Source: Trebonia sp963734665 (GTDB lineage Bacteria > Actinomycetota > Actinomycetes > Streptosporangiales > Streptosporangiaceae). Taken from it: a stretch of DNA of 64,000 nt. Both the position numbers and the translations under genes were made by a program. A model generated the notes under the pieces. The model did no database searches. It worked only from the letters and a program-made list of their open reading frames with translations, and was not told the DNA's origin. Shown here piece by piece: positions 38,762 to 47,565 of this stretch (the first letter of the stretch is position 1; every line of letters begins with the position of its first letter). The DNA is taken from positions 1,674,001 to 1,738,000 of the forward strand of contig CAVTIR010000013.1 in assembly GCA_963734665.1 (NCBI GenBank), written 5' to 3'.

Positions 38762-40135
38762 ATGGACCTCACGCCCGAGCACGTCCCGCCCGCTGAACTC
38801 AGTCCCGCCGCGCAGCGACAGGTCATCCGCAAGGTCGGCTTGCGGATCCTGCCATTGCTGATGCTGGCCTATTTCATCAACTCACTCGACAAGACCAACA
38901 TCAGCCTGGCCGCCCTCAGCATGAACAAGGCACTCGGGCTGACCGACGCCGCGTTCGGCCTCGCCTCCGGCCTGTTCTTCGTCGGCTATTTCGTCTTCTC
39001 GGTGCCAAGCAACCTCGCGCTCGCGAAGGTCGGGCCCCGCAAGTGGATCGCCCGCATCATGATCAGCTGGGGGATTGTCGCGGCGGCCACCGCCCTGGCG
39101 AACGGGGCCGTCACCCTCTACGTGCTGCGGATCCTCCTCGGCGTGGCCGAAGCGGGCTTCTACCCTGGCGTCCTGCTCTACCTGACCGTCTGGGTCCCCG
39201 CGAAGTACCGGGCGCGCCTTCTCGCCTACTTCATAATCGGCGGGAGCCTGGCCAGCGTCTTCGGTTCTCCCCTGTCGGGATGGTTCATAACGAACGGCCA
39301 GGCGATGTTGGGTATCGCCGGGTGGCGCGCCATGTTCGTCCTTGAAGGCGTGCCCGGGGTCGTGCTCGGCATCATTACGCTGTTCGTGATCAAGGACAAG
39401 CCGACGGACGCGAAGTGGCTCGCGCCGGACGAGAAAGACTGGCTGATCGGGGAGATAGCGCGGGAGCAGCAGGGCGTCACCACCCGGCACCGCGGCGCGG
39501 GTTCCATCAAGATGCTCATGGACGCGCGGCTGGTCTTGCTCTCGGTCGCCTACTTCTGCAAGTGCTACGGGCAGTATGCCCTGGCGTTCTTCCTACCGCA
39601 GATGATCGTCGCCTTCGAGGCGGCCAACCACCAGACCTACTCGGTCATGGAGGTCAGCCTGCTCACCGCGATCCCCAACGGGGTCGGGATCATCGCATCG
39701 ATCCCCTGGGCGATCCACTCCGACCGCACCGGCGAGCGGGTATGGCACAGCGCGATCCCGCTGTTCGTCGGCACCGTCGGGGTCTGCGTGTCCGCGGTCG
39801 TGCACCAGCCGTTCGGCATCATGGCCGCGCTGTGCGTCGCGTACATCGGGATCGGCTGCCAGAGTCAGGCCTTCTTCCAGTTGCCGTCGATGTTCCTGAC
39901 CGGCGCCGCCGCCGCGGGCGGCCTTGCGATGGTGAACGCCATCGGTAACCTCGGCGGCTTCGCCGCCCCGTATTTCACCGGCTGGCTCAAGGAGTTCACT
40001 GGCACGTTCACCACGGCCAGCTTCGTGATGGGCGCGTTCATGGCACTCGGCGGGATCCTCACGCTGCTGCTGCCGCGCATCCGCGCCGCCGCCCCGGTCG
40101 TCTCCTCGTTGAAAGAAGAAGAAGTGGGGGCGTGA
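38762..40135 (+). CDS. MFS transporter, anion:cation symporter (ACS) family
   Basis: A 457-aa membrane protein with 12 predicted helices, starting MDLTPEHVPPAELSPAA. An AAGGAGG site lies just upstream of the ATG at 38762. ACS-family features: YFINSLDKTNISLAALSMNK in helix 1 and the R-x-L-L-G-x-x-E-A-G-F-Y-P-G motif (RILLGVAEAGFYPG) in helix 4. Relatives carry hexuronates, tartrate, glucarate or allantoate with H+. It follows the enolase-superfamily gene and is convergent with an IclR gene. It probably imports an organic or sugar acid for the same pathway. Confidence 0.87.
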   Translation: MDLTPEHVPPAELSPAAQRQVIRKVGLRILPLLMLAYFINSLDKTNISLAALSMNKALGLTDAAFGLASGLFFVGYFVFSVPSNLALAKVGPRKWIARIMISWGIVAAATALANGAVTLYVLRILLGVAEAGFYPGVLLYLTVWVPAKYRARLLAYFIIGGSLASVFGSPLSGWFITNGQAMLGIAGWRAMFVLEGVPGVVLGIITLFVIKDKPTDAKWLAPDEKDWLIGEIAREQQGVTTRHRGAGSIKMLMDARLVLLSVAYFCKCYGQYALAFFLPQMIVAFEAANHQTYSVMEVSLLTAIPNGVGIIASIPWAIHSDRTGERVWHSAIPLFVGTVGVCVSAVVHQPFGIMAALCVAYIGIGCQSQAFFQLPSMFLTGAAAAGGLAMVNAIGNLGGFAAPYFTGWLKEFTGTFTTASFVMGAFMALGGILTLLLPRIRAAAPVVSSLKEEEVGA

Positions 40136-40186
40136 CTGAGTAAGAGCACCGAGCCTGGCGGCTTCGCGTACGTTGCCTCGACAGCC

Positions 40187-40999
40187 TCAGTCGAGGTTGC
40201 GGAGGAAGCCGCCGGGCGAGGCGCCGACGGGCAGGGTGACGCGGCCTTCGAGCATCTGGCGGGCACTGGCCAGCAGGTCGGCGAGTTCGACGATCCGGTC
40301 GCTGTCCAGCCGGACCGTCGGCGCCGTAATGGAGATGGCGTCGTTCATTGCCGCCGGTCCCGGTACGGTCACGGCCACGCACCCGAGTCCGAGGTCACTT
40401 TCCTGGAGCTCAACGGCGTAGCCGCGGTCCCGGATCGCAGCCAGGTCGGTGAACAGCTCATCCGGCGTGGCAAGGGTGTGCGGGGTGAGCCGCTCCAGCG
40501 GCCACTCGAGAATCCGCCGCACCTCCGCGTCCGGGTGCCTGGCCAGGATTGCCTTGCCGAGCGAGGCGGCGTGCGCCGGGATGCGCTTGCCGACCGCGGT
40601 GTAGATGCGCAGCTGATACCGCGACTCTCGCTTGGCCAGGTAGATGATGTAGGCGCCCTCGAGTCGGCCGTAGTGCACGGTCTCGCCCGTCCGCTCACTC
40701 AGCCAGTCGAGCACCGGGTCGGCGTGGGCGACCAGCGGGTCGGAGCGCGGGTAGCTGGAGCCTACGAGCAGCGACTGCGGCCCGATCCCGAAGCGGGTGT
40801 TCGTCTCGTCGACCTCGAGCCACCTGCGCCGCTGCATCGTACGCAGGATCCCGTGCAGGCTACTCAGCGGGATGCCGAGCTCTTGGCCGATCTCGCTCAG
40901 GCTGTACCGGCGGTGCCCCGCTGCCAGCAGCTCGAGGATGGCCAGCACCCGGTCGGCGGATTTGACCGGCACGAAGCCGTCGGCGTCAGTACCGGACAT
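40187..40999 (-). CDS. IclR-family transcriptional regulator
   Basis: A 270-aa regulator. I prefer the ATG at 40999 (MSGTDADG) over 41023. The N-terminal winged HTH (about 17-75) has YSLSEIGQELGIPLSSLHGILRTM. The effector-binding domain has ETVHYGRLEGAYIIYL, ASLGKAILAR and GLGCVAVTVPG. It is convergent with the ACS transporter and presumably controls the MFS or enolase-superfamily genes. It is distinct from the IclR gene at 25077. Confidence 0.84.
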   Translation of the reverse strand: MSGTDADGFVPVKSADRVLAILELLAAGHRRYSLSEIGQELGIPLSSLHGILRTMQRRRWLEVDETNTRFGIGPQSLLVGSSYPRSDPLVAHADPVLDWLSERTGETVHYGRLEGAYIIYLAKRESRYQLRIYTAVGKRIPAHAASLGKAILARHPDAEVRRILEWPLERLTPHTLATPDELFTDLAAIRDRGYAVELQESDLGLGCVAVTVPGPAAMNDAISITAPTVRLDSDRIVELADLLASARQMLEGRVTLPVGASPGGFLRNLD

Positions 41000-41289
41000 G
41001 CCAGCGACGGGACGAAGAGGCAATACGCCTCCATGGCATCACTCGCCCATCATAGCCACCCCGCTGCCCGCCCGTCTGCGATGAAAACCGCCGGTGTAGT
41101 GCCAGCCACGCGAACCCTCACCACGGATCAAGAGGCTTTTGGATCCACTGGCGCTTACCGCAGCCGTCATTGGCCGCCCAGGTCTTCGAAACGCGGTACC
41201 CGAGTTGCGAGACTTCGACCTCTACGGGCATTACGTGGAGATCGTGCGCGGGGCAGATAACCAGAGCCATCGCCGCCGAGGACGGCCTA

Positions 41290-41851
41290 GCTTGCCGGGG
41301 GGCGTCGCGCCCAGGGTCGCCGCCGCCGAACCGTCACTCGCCGGCCTTGTGATCCTCGCTGGCGGCACCGAGCCGCTGCACTGGGCGGCCGCCAGCTTCG
41401 TTACCTCGCCTCGCTGGCCCCCGCCATCCCCAGCGGACACGAGTCCGTGATCGACGCCATGACCGCCAAGGCAGAACGCGTCGACAGCCCCGACCTGTCA
41501 CCCGAGACCCCCGCCAGCGAGCTTCCCTTCGGCGTGCCCGCACCGTACTGGCTCGACCTGCGTGGCTACGACCCCGTCGCCACGGCCACGGCGCTCGGCA
41601 AGCCGATCCTCATCTGCCAGGGCGGCCGCGACTACCAGGCGACCGTCGAGGGCGACCTCGCCCGCTGGATGGTCGGCCTCGACGGCCACCCCGGCCTCAC
41701 CGTTCGCGTTTACCCGCCGGATAACCACTTCTTCTTCCCCGGCACTGGCCCATCAAGCCCCGCCGAACTCGCCACGCCCCAGCACGTCGACCCGGCCGTG
41801 ATAACCGACATCGCCGACTGGATCGAGCGAACGCAGCCTCGGACTGAATAA
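41290..41851 (+). pseudogene. alpha/beta hydrolase, N-terminally truncated and frameshifted
   Basis: The segment VAAAEPSLAGLVILAGGTEPLHWAA reads in one frame up to about 41,388 and continues, after a frame change, as QLRYLASLAPAIPSGHESV and then ELPFGVPAPYWLDLRGYDPV, KPILICQGGRDYQATVEGDL and YPPDNHFFFPG, ending at 41851. This is the C-terminal half of an alpha/beta hydrolase, including the acid Asp (GGRD) and the catalytic His (DNHFF). The nucleophile elbow and N-terminus are missing. It is a decayed gene unless the frame break is an error. Confidence 0.6.
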
Positions 41852-42511
41852 AAGGCCGATCCTCGCCGACCTGGCGGCTGACTCGCAAATTGAGGGGTGG
41901 AGCGGGCGGGGCCGCGCGGTGCCCGTTGTGTAAGCATTTCTCAGCTTCGTGAGGGACGAATGCCTGCTCGGTGCGGAGCATGTGCGAGGTGAAGAGAGCC
42001 GCCGTCTGCCGTAACGGCCGCCACTGACGGCCAGCCACCGCGAACCCGCGTGCCCCGTGACCACCGGCACCGCGCGCCTCAGCCAGAGGACTACACCAGT
42101 CACGGAGTGCCTGACCACGGCACCCCCGCCACCACAGGCCAGCTACCGCACCGCAGCGGTCCCTTGACCACCCCCGGCCGACTCCCCCAGCCACCGCCGG
42201 GGAGCATGACGGCCTTCCCGGGCTGAGGCGGCCCCGCGCGACAGCACCCCGCGCCTGGAGTACCGGGGCCGCCTCAGGCCGATCTGCCCCGGCCACCGCC
42301 AACCCCGGCCACGCAGTGCAGATCGTAAGTCCTGCACCTCCGGCCAAGGCAGCCCCGCACCGGCCCGTCGGCCGGCGCCTGGCACCCTGCGCCCCGCGGC
42401 CGCGTGACGTTGGAGGGGGATCAGGTTAGGGTCACGAGGCTAGTGGGCGCGGTGCGACTGCACTCGCATACACGGAGTCTGCCGGGGCAAGCAGTTACAC
42501 GAGCGCGTCCG
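41852..42511. other. 660-bp stretch without a supportable gene
   Basis: Very GC-rich and Pro/Arg/Ala-biased in every frame, with no recognisable domain on either strand. It contains the long inverted repeat at 42223-42277. It probably represents eroded sequence between the hydrolase relic and the PKD protein. Confidence 0.5.
42223..42277. repeat. 14-bp-arm inverted repeat with 27-nt loop
   Basis: CTGAGGCGGCCCCG (42223-42236) pairs perfectly with CGGGGCCGCCTCAG (42264-42277). It lies in non-coding DNA far from any stop codon, so it is more likely a REP-like or mobile palindrome than a terminator. Confidence 0.5.
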
Positions 42512-43003
42512 CTAGCCGAGGGTGAAGACACCAGTGGCGGAAGAGGCTGCGCATAGGCCGAATGTGACGGTCGCGACCCCATTGATCGTATACGTGCCTT
42601 CTTGGCTATATTTGTGGTCGCCGAGGACGAGTGGCCCGGGGAGCGCGCCCGGAAAATTGAATGTCTGTAGGGGTGACCCGTCCCCCCAGTTGACTTGAGC
42701 ACTGAAAGTACATCCTATCGTATTATATTCATTATTAAATTCGACAACAATGTTAGGATCTGAACTGGTGCAAGTAACCTCGACTGGAGCTAGGAACACG
42801 CATTGACGGCTGGGAACGGAAGAGCCACTGGGCGCGGAAGAAGAAGGGGACGGGCTTGAGTGCGACCACGGGTTAAGGCCGATGATTGCGCCGACGGCCG
42901 CGGCGATGATCGCTCCAGCGGCACCGATGAGCGCAATGCGCATCTGAACACTACGGTCGTCACTAGAATTTCGTTTCCCTGTCGGACCTGTTCCGGTAGC
43001 CAT
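42512..43003 (-). CDS. membrane-anchored extracellular PKD-like domain protein
   Basis: A 163-aa protein. I place the start at 43003 (MATGTGPTGKRNSSDDRSV), giving a short basic cytoplasmic head. One transmembrane helix (IALIGAAGAIIAAAVGAIIG, about 24-43) is followed by a Ser/Pro-rich linker. A PKD-type beta-sandwich follows, with VNWGDGSPLQTF and HKYSQEGTYTINGVATV. Three Cys in the domain could form disulfides. The codons are noticeably more AT-rich than the surrounding genes, a sign of transfer. PKD domains bind polysaccharides or proteins at the cell surface. No enzymatic part is present. Confidence 0.55.
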   Translation of the reverse strand: MATGTGPTGKRNSSDDRSVQMRIALIGAAGAIIAAAVGAIIGLNPWSHSSPSPSSSAPSGSSVPSRQCVFLAPVEVTCTSSDPNIVVEFNNEYNTIGCTFSAQVNWGDGSPLQTFNFPGALPGPLVLGDHKYSQEGTYTINGVATVTFGLCAASSATGVFTLG

Positions 43004-43342
43004 ATAGTTCCAATTTCGCCAGGCAGACGACTTGTCAGTACGAATGCTAGCAAGAACCGGCACTCCCCGCCGTACCTGTTTAAGAGATCCGATCGCCGCA
43101 CTTATTGGGGCGAAATCAACCCGAATCTACAGGCTGGCGGCTACGGGTACGCTGCCTGTTGACTTCACCGAAGCCGGCCATGGCGAATTGCCAGAAATGT
43201 CATATGCCAACCGGAGTCGCCGCGGTGAGTTTTTATCAAATGACAACCAAACCGATCGGCCGCCTAGTGCCCAGTGTGGCTAGTTCGCCAAGGGCCACCG
43301 GACGGTGCTCCAGTAACCTCTGCCGCGATGCGTTCCGCTTCG

Positions 43343-43627
43343 TCACGTATGATCATTGTGCGCGATCCTTCCCTCTCGGTCGAAGAAGAATGCCTCGGAG
43401 AATGCGGTCCGGCTTGGGTCGAAGGTAAACCCGCGCACCGTGGGCGGTCACTCCTGCACCTTGCCCCACTGGCCGTCTACAGCCTTGACGGTCCCTGCGT
43501 CGTTAACCGCATTGAACCAGTGTCCGCGACCGTCACGGAAGTCCCAGCCGGTGATTGCCGAACTGCCTGGACCAAGCTCAGTCGAGCGCTGAGCCGAGAT
43601 ACGCCCGCCTTTCTGCTCTTGAACGCT
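43343..43627 (-). pseudogene. papain-fold (glutamine deamidase-like) toxin C-terminal remnant
   Basis: A minus-strand frame reads GPGSSAITGWDFRDGRGHWF, then NAVNDAGTVKAVDGQWGKVQ. After a TGA at 43450-43448 (likely from the family's TGG Trp) it resumes PPTVRGFTFDPSRT...SEAFFFDREGRI. The GHWFNAV His and VDGQ Asp resemble the His-Asp part of papain-fold toxin 1 domains carried by secreted polymorphic toxins. The Cys-bearing N-terminal part and delivery domains are absent. It abuts the 3' end of the MarR-GNAT gene, so a rearrangement probably truncated it. No immunity gene is evident. Confidence 0.5.
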
Positions 43628-43628
43628 C

Positions 43629-44519
43629 TCAGAGTGGTTTTTCGAAGAAGTGGGTTGCCCACGGATTGTCGTTATAGCGCGGGATCGTGCGGTAGCCGGC
43701 TCGCTGGTACATGGTGATCGCTTCGGTCAGGGCGGCGTTGGTGTCCAGCCGGACGATGCCGTGTCCTAGTTCCCGGGCCTGGTTCTCTAGATGGCGTAGT
43801 AGCCGGGTGCCCAGGCCGACGCCGCGCCAGTCGTCGTGGACCCACATGCGCTTTAGCTCCCCCACGCCGGCCGCGATTGCCTGAAGGCCGCCGCAGGCGA
43901 CCGGGTCGCCGTCCGAGACCGCTACCACGAAGACGCCTGTTGGCGGGACTAGGAGTTTCGCGTCCTTGTCGGCCTCGCCCGATGCGTCGAAGCCGAAGCG
44001 GCGGCCGATTTCCGCGAAATAGCGGCCGACCACTTCCCTGGCCACCGAAGAGGACGGGTCGACCGGCTCGAACGTCACCGTCGCGGCGCGCACCAGCAGG
44101 TCGGCCTCGGCCAGGGCGCGGGCCAGGCGTTCCCGCTGGCGCTCTGTGAGCGGGTCGACGATCAGGCGGGCCTGGTCGTCGGAGCGGTGTTCGAGTTCGT
44201 TCCAGCGTTCCTGGCCCGCCTCGGTCAAGCCGACCTGGCGGCGGCGCCGGTCACCAGGGTCGGGGATGACGCGGATGAGGCCATCCTTCTCCAGGCGGCG
44301 CAGGAGGCGGCTGAGGTAGCCGGAGTCGAGGCCTAGGCGCTCCCGCAGTATTTGCGTGGTCAGGGGGGCCTGCGTGGTCGCGGGGGGCGCGCCGATCTCG
44401 AACAGTAGGCGCGCCGGGCCCAGGGGCATGCCCATGCCGAGGAAGGAGTCCTCGAGGACGCCGATGCGCTGGGTGTAGGAGCGGTTGAACCGGCGGACGA
44501 CGGCGACAGCATCTGACAC
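43629..44519 (-). CDS. bifunctional MarR-family HTH / GNAT acetyltransferase
   Basis: A 296-aa two-domain protein starting at GTG. Residues 1-145 form a MarR winged helix (LGLDSGYLSRLLRRLEKDGL, then wing DPGDRRRRQVGLT). Residues about 155-296 form a GNAT fold with the acetyl-CoA loop MWVHDDWRGVGLGTRLLRHL. This fusion is well known in actinobacteria; targets are usually unknown. A perfect 8-bp-arm palindrome directly ahead of the start suggests autoregulation. It is divergent from the DUF1707 gene. Confidence 0.85.
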   Translation of the reverse strand: MSDAVAVVRRFNRSYTQRIGVLEDSFLGMGMPLGPARLLFEIGAPPATTQAPLTTQILRERLGLDSGYLSRLLRRLEKDGLIRVIPDPGDRRRRQVGLTEAGQERWNELEHRSDDQARLIVDPLTERQRERLARALAEADLLVRAATVTFEPVDPSSSVAREVVGRYFAEIGRRFGFDASGEADKDAKLLVPPTGVFVVAVSDGDPVACGGLQAIAAGVGELKRMWVHDDWRGVGLGTRLLRHLENQARELGHGIVRLDTNAALTEAITMYQRAGYRTIPRYNDNPWATHFFEKPL

Positions 44520-44521
44520 GT

Positions 44522-44541
44522 TCTCTGACCTTAGTCAGAGA
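44522..44541. promoter_or_regulatory. MarR-type operator
   Basis: TCTCTGAC-CTTA-GTCAGAGA, perfect 8-bp arms, beginning 2 nt upstream of the GTG start of the MarR-GNAT gene. It is placed so that binding would block that gene's own transcription or a leaderless start. Confidence 0.6.
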
Positions 44542-44591
44542 CTTAGCCAGCCGCAAGCAACGGCCAGGGATGACGCCGTTCGAGGCGTCGT

Positions 44592-44626
44592 CGCGACACA
44601 TCGCATTTAGATTACGCGACACATCG
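44592..44626. promoter_or_regulatory. 12-bp direct repeats upstream of the DUF1707 gene
   Basis: CGCGACACATCG occurs at 44592-44603 and 44615-44626, spaced 23 bases start to start (about two helical turns), within an AT-richer spacer 50-90 nt before the ATG. It is probably an activator or repressor site for the DUF1707 gene. Confidence 0.5.
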
Positions 44627-44678
44627 TCTTTAAAGTTCGCGGTAGGCGGTAGCCGGTCCGTGGCCTACAGTTTGTGGC

Positions 44679-45383
44679 ATGCAGGATCAGCAGGGAACGG
44701 GGAAAGAGGTCGCCCCCGCAACCGCACCAGCGGCCGGGCGCGGGGCGCTGCGGGTGTCGCACGAGGACAGGGACCAGGTCGCCGAGGCGCTGCGGGTCGC
44801 GGCCGGCGACGGTCGGCTGACGGCGGATGAGCTCGACGAGCGGCTGGAGAAGGCCCTGACCGCGCGCACCTATGACGACCTCGCAGCGCTGCTCACCGAC
44901 CTGCCGGCCAGCGGGACCGCGCTAGCGCCGCTGGCGGGCCACCTCGCCGCCGTCATGGCGGGCGGTGTCGCGCCCGCGCCGCCGAAGGAACTGATGAAGG
45001 TCCACGTCACCAGCGGGCAGAGCAAGCGGGTCGGCCGGTGGACGGTGCCTGCCCGGATGGACCTCATGGCGGGCAGCGGGCAGGTCGTGCTGGACTTCAC
45101 CCAGGCGGTCATCACCCAGCCGACGCTGCACATCGACGCCGAGGTGCGCAGCGGGCAGGTGGTCCTGATGACCAGGCCGGGGATCGCCGTTGACCTGGAT
45201 GACGTGTCGGTGCGCAGCGGGTCGGTGAAGGTCCGGGCGCCGTGGGGGGACCGGGTTCCCGTGTTCCTGCGGATCACCGTGGCCGGGACCTGCGGCAGCG
45301 GGCAAATCGTCGCGCGGCCACGCCGGCGGTCGCTCTGGCAGTGGCTGCGCCGCGCGCCCAGGCCGTACGAGATCGCGGCCTGA
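44679..45383 (+). CDS. DUF1707 domain protein with LiaF-like C-terminal region
   Basis: A 234-aa protein. The DUF1707 domain (residues about 24-77) has the pattern LRVSHEDRDQVAEALRVAAG...LTADELDERLEKALTARTYDDLAALLTDLP. The following Ala-rich stretch leads to a C-terminal beta-rich region (TSGQSKRVGRWTVPARMDL, RSGQVVLMTRPG), as in the cell-wall-active antibiotic response (LiaF/DUF2154) fold. No transmembrane helix is evident. DUF1707 is almost confined to actinobacteria, and its function is not established. Two direct repeats upstream hint at regulated expression. Confidence 0.75.
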   Translation: MQDQQGTGKEVAPATAPAAGRGALRVSHEDRDQVAEALRVAAGDGRLTADELDERLEKALTARTYDDLAALLTDLPASGTALAPLAGHLAAVMAGGVAPAPPKELMKVHVTSGQSKRVGRWTVPARMDLMAGSGQVVLDFTQAVITQPTLHIDAEVRSGQVVLMTRPGIAVDLDDVSVRSGSVKVRAPWGDRVPVFLRITVAGTCGSGQIVARPRRRSLWQWLRRAPRPYEIAA

Positions 45384-45463
45384 GGCGTCGCTAGCAGGTC
45401 GGGCGCCAGCCCACGGGCCGGTCACTTCATGTCCATGACGCGCGCCATTGCCAATGGATCCTT

Positions 45464-45481
45464 TGCAAAGATAGCTTTGCA
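45464..45481. promoter_or_regulatory. ArsR operator ahead of the HTH-MFS operon
   Basis: TGCAAAG-ATAG-CTTTGCA (arms 7 bp) ends 2 nt before the ATG at 45484. A second short palindrome CCATTG-C-CAATGG lies at 45445-45457. Position suggests autorepression by the ArsR protein and a very short or absent 5' leader. Confidence 0.6.
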
Positions 45482-45483
45482 TC

Positions 45484-46083
45484 ATGAGCGATACGCACGT
45501 ACCCGGGCGCACTATCGCCCGGCTCGACAATGCCAAGGCGCTGCGGGCCTACGCCCATCCGGTGCGGATGAAGCTGATCGTGGCGCTGCGCACGCGGGGG
45601 CCGCTCACCGCGACCCAGGCGGGGCGGCTGCTCGGCGAGTCGTCGGGGACCTGCTCGTTCCACCTGCGGCAGCTCGCCAAGTACGGCCTCGTCGAGGAGA
45701 CAGGCGACGGGGTCGGGCGGGAGAAGCCCTGGCGGGCGACCGCCACGTCGACGAACTGGGATGACTCGCCGCAGGATCCGGAGACCGCTGCGGCAGCCGG
45801 CTTCCTCACCGAGGTGCTCGCCGAGTCGTACTTCGGACAGCTCAAGCGCTGGCTGGAACTCAGGGGCGGCGAGAGCGAGGAATGGCAGCGGGCCGCGTAC
45901 ATGGGCGACGACTTCCTCTGGGTCACCGCCGACGAGCTCACCCAGATCGAGCACGACCTCAACGCGGTCACCAACAAGTACTTCGAGCGCCAGGTCAAGC
46001 CGGAACTGCGGCCGCCCGGCGCACGGCTCGTCACGTCCCTGCGCATCGCGTTCCCCAACGTGACGTTCCCGGAAGAGCAATGA
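45484..46083 (+). CDS. ArsR-type winged-helix transcriptional regulator
   Basis: A 199-aa protein. The HTH spans residues about 20-85 (LRAYAHPVRMKLIVALRTRG, TATQAGRLLGESSGTCSFHL, RQLAKYGLVEE), as in HTH_20/ArsR exporter regulators. The C-terminal half is helical and probably senses a ligand. The TGA overlaps the ATG of the MFS exporter (ATGA), so regulator and pump are coupled. No metal-binding CxC is present, so an organic ligand is likelier than a metal. Confidence 0.82.
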   Translation: MSDTHVPGRTIARLDNAKALRAYAHPVRMKLIVALRTRGPLTATQAGRLLGESSGTCSFHLRQLAKYGLVEETGDGVGREKPWRATATSTNWDDSPQDPETAAAAGFLTEVLAESYFGQLKRWLELRGGESEEWQRAAYMGDDFLWVTADELTQIEHDLNAVTNKYFERQVKPELRPPGARLVTSLRIAFPNVTFPEEQ

Positions 46084-47399
46084 GCTCGGCGCACACGGCG
46101 CCCGCTGCTAGCCCTGATGGCCCCAAGGCGCCCGAGAGTGCGCCAGTCACCGCGGGTCCCCTACGGGGGCTCGTGCCGCCGCTGCTGCGGGACACGGTGT
46201 TCCGCCGCTACTGGAGCGCGTCCACCGTGTCCCTGGTCGGGGACCAGGTCGCGTCGATCGCGGTGCCGCTGACCGCGGTGCTCGCGCTGCACGCGGGCGC
46301 GGCCGTCATGGGCTACCTGACGGCCCTGGAATGGCTGCCCAGCCTGCTGTTCGGGATGCACGCCGGGGCCTGGGCGGACCGCCGCGGACGTCGGCGGCAG
46401 CTCATGATCGCGTGTGACCTCGGGCGGTGCGCGCTCTTCGCGACCATCCCCGTCTGCTACGCGTTCGGCGTGCTCACGCTCTGGCAGCTCCTCGCCGTCG
46501 TGTTCGCCGCCGGCACGCTCTCCATCTTCTTCAACGTGGCGGGCTCCTCGCTGTTCGTGTCGATCGTCGCGCCCGAGCAGTACGTGGACGGGCAGTCGCT
46601 AATCAACGGCAGCCGGGCGATGTCGTTCGTCGTCGGGCCGTCCCTCGGCGGGCTGCTCACCCAGCTCCTTACCGCGCCGTTCGCAATCGTCGTGGACGCG
46701 GTGTCGTTCCTCGGCTCCGCGTTCTTCCTGCGGCGGATCAACCCCGCCGAGGCGCCAGCCGACCCCGCCGGCGGCGGGGTCACCGAGGGACTCCGGTTCA
46801 TCGCCCGCTCCCCCGTCGTCCGCGCCTCGCTGACCGGCCTGGCCGTGGTCAACCTCTTCAACCTGATGTACTACGCGCTCTTCATGCTGTACGCGGTGCG
46901 GGACCTGCACGTCAACGCGGGGCTGCTCGGGCTCGTCCTCGGCTGCGGTGACATCGGCGGGGTCCTCGGCGCGGTGCTCACCAAGAAGATCACCGCCCGG
47001 CTCGGCGCGGGGATGGCGTACGTGCTGAGCGGGTTCCTGTTCTCCGTGCCCCTCGCCCTGGTGCCGCTCGCGCCCGTACCCGCGGGGCACGGGACGTCCT
47101 GGGCCGTGATCCTGATGCTGTTCGGCGCGCAGTTCCTCAACGGGTTCGGTGTCATGGTGCTCGACATCAGCATCGGAGCGATCTTCGCCTCGGTGATCCC
47201 GGATAAGATCCGGTCGCGGGTCACCGGGGCCTTCTCGGCCATCAACTACGGGACACGGCCCTTCGGCGCGCTCCTCGGCGGGCTGATCGGGGCGACGGCC
47301 GGGCTGCGGCCCGCTTTGTGGGTCGCGGTGGTCGGGGGGGTCGTCGGCGCGGCGGTGCTCGTGCCGTCGCCGCTGCCCCGCTTCCGGCTGCCGGGTTAA
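46080..47399 (+). CDS. MFS drug-type exporter (DHA3/MFS_3)
   Basis: A 439-aa, 12-helix exporter. The start ATG at 46080 overlaps the ArsR stop; longer upstream readings fall inside the regulator gene. Features: FRRYWSASTVSLVGDQVASI in helix 1, the loop 2-3 motif GAWADRRGRRRQL, and repeated Gly-rich helices. It resembles enterobactin/macrolide-type exporters of the MFS_3 family. Expression is presumably induced when the ArsR protein binds its ligand. Confidence 0.85.
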   Translation: MSSAHTAPAASPDGPKAPESAPVTAGPLRGLVPPLLRDTVFRRYWSASTVSLVGDQVASIAVPLTAVLALHAGAAVMGYLTALEWLPSLLFGMHAGAWADRRGRRRQLMIACDLGRCALFATIPVCYAFGVLTLWQLLAVVFAAGTLSIFFNVAGSSLFVSIVAPEQYVDGQSLINGSRAMSFVVGPSLGGLLTQLLTAPFAIVVDAVSFLGSAFFLRRINPAEAPADPAGGGVTEGLRFIARSPVVRASLTGLAVVNLFNLMYYALFMLYAVRDLHVNAGLLGLVLGCGDIGGVLGAVLTKKITARLGAGMAYVLSGFLFSVPLALVPLAPVPAGHGTSWAVILMLFGAQFLNGFGVMVLDISIGAIFASVIPDKIRSRVTGAFSAINYGTRPFGALLGGLIGATAGLRPALWVAVVGGVVGAAVLVPSPLPRFRLPG

Positions 47400-47565
47400 C
47401 GTGGTTTCGTCCTACGGCGGCGGGGTCGTCCGTCGTAAAATAGTTTCGGTCGGTAACTAACTACTCTGGCGTGTCCTTCGAGCGGGAACTCAGGCATGGC
47501 CGTTGAGTGAGCGACGCCGATCCCCACGCTAAGGACTCATAGCCCCCGAGGAGACCCCGGTTTCC

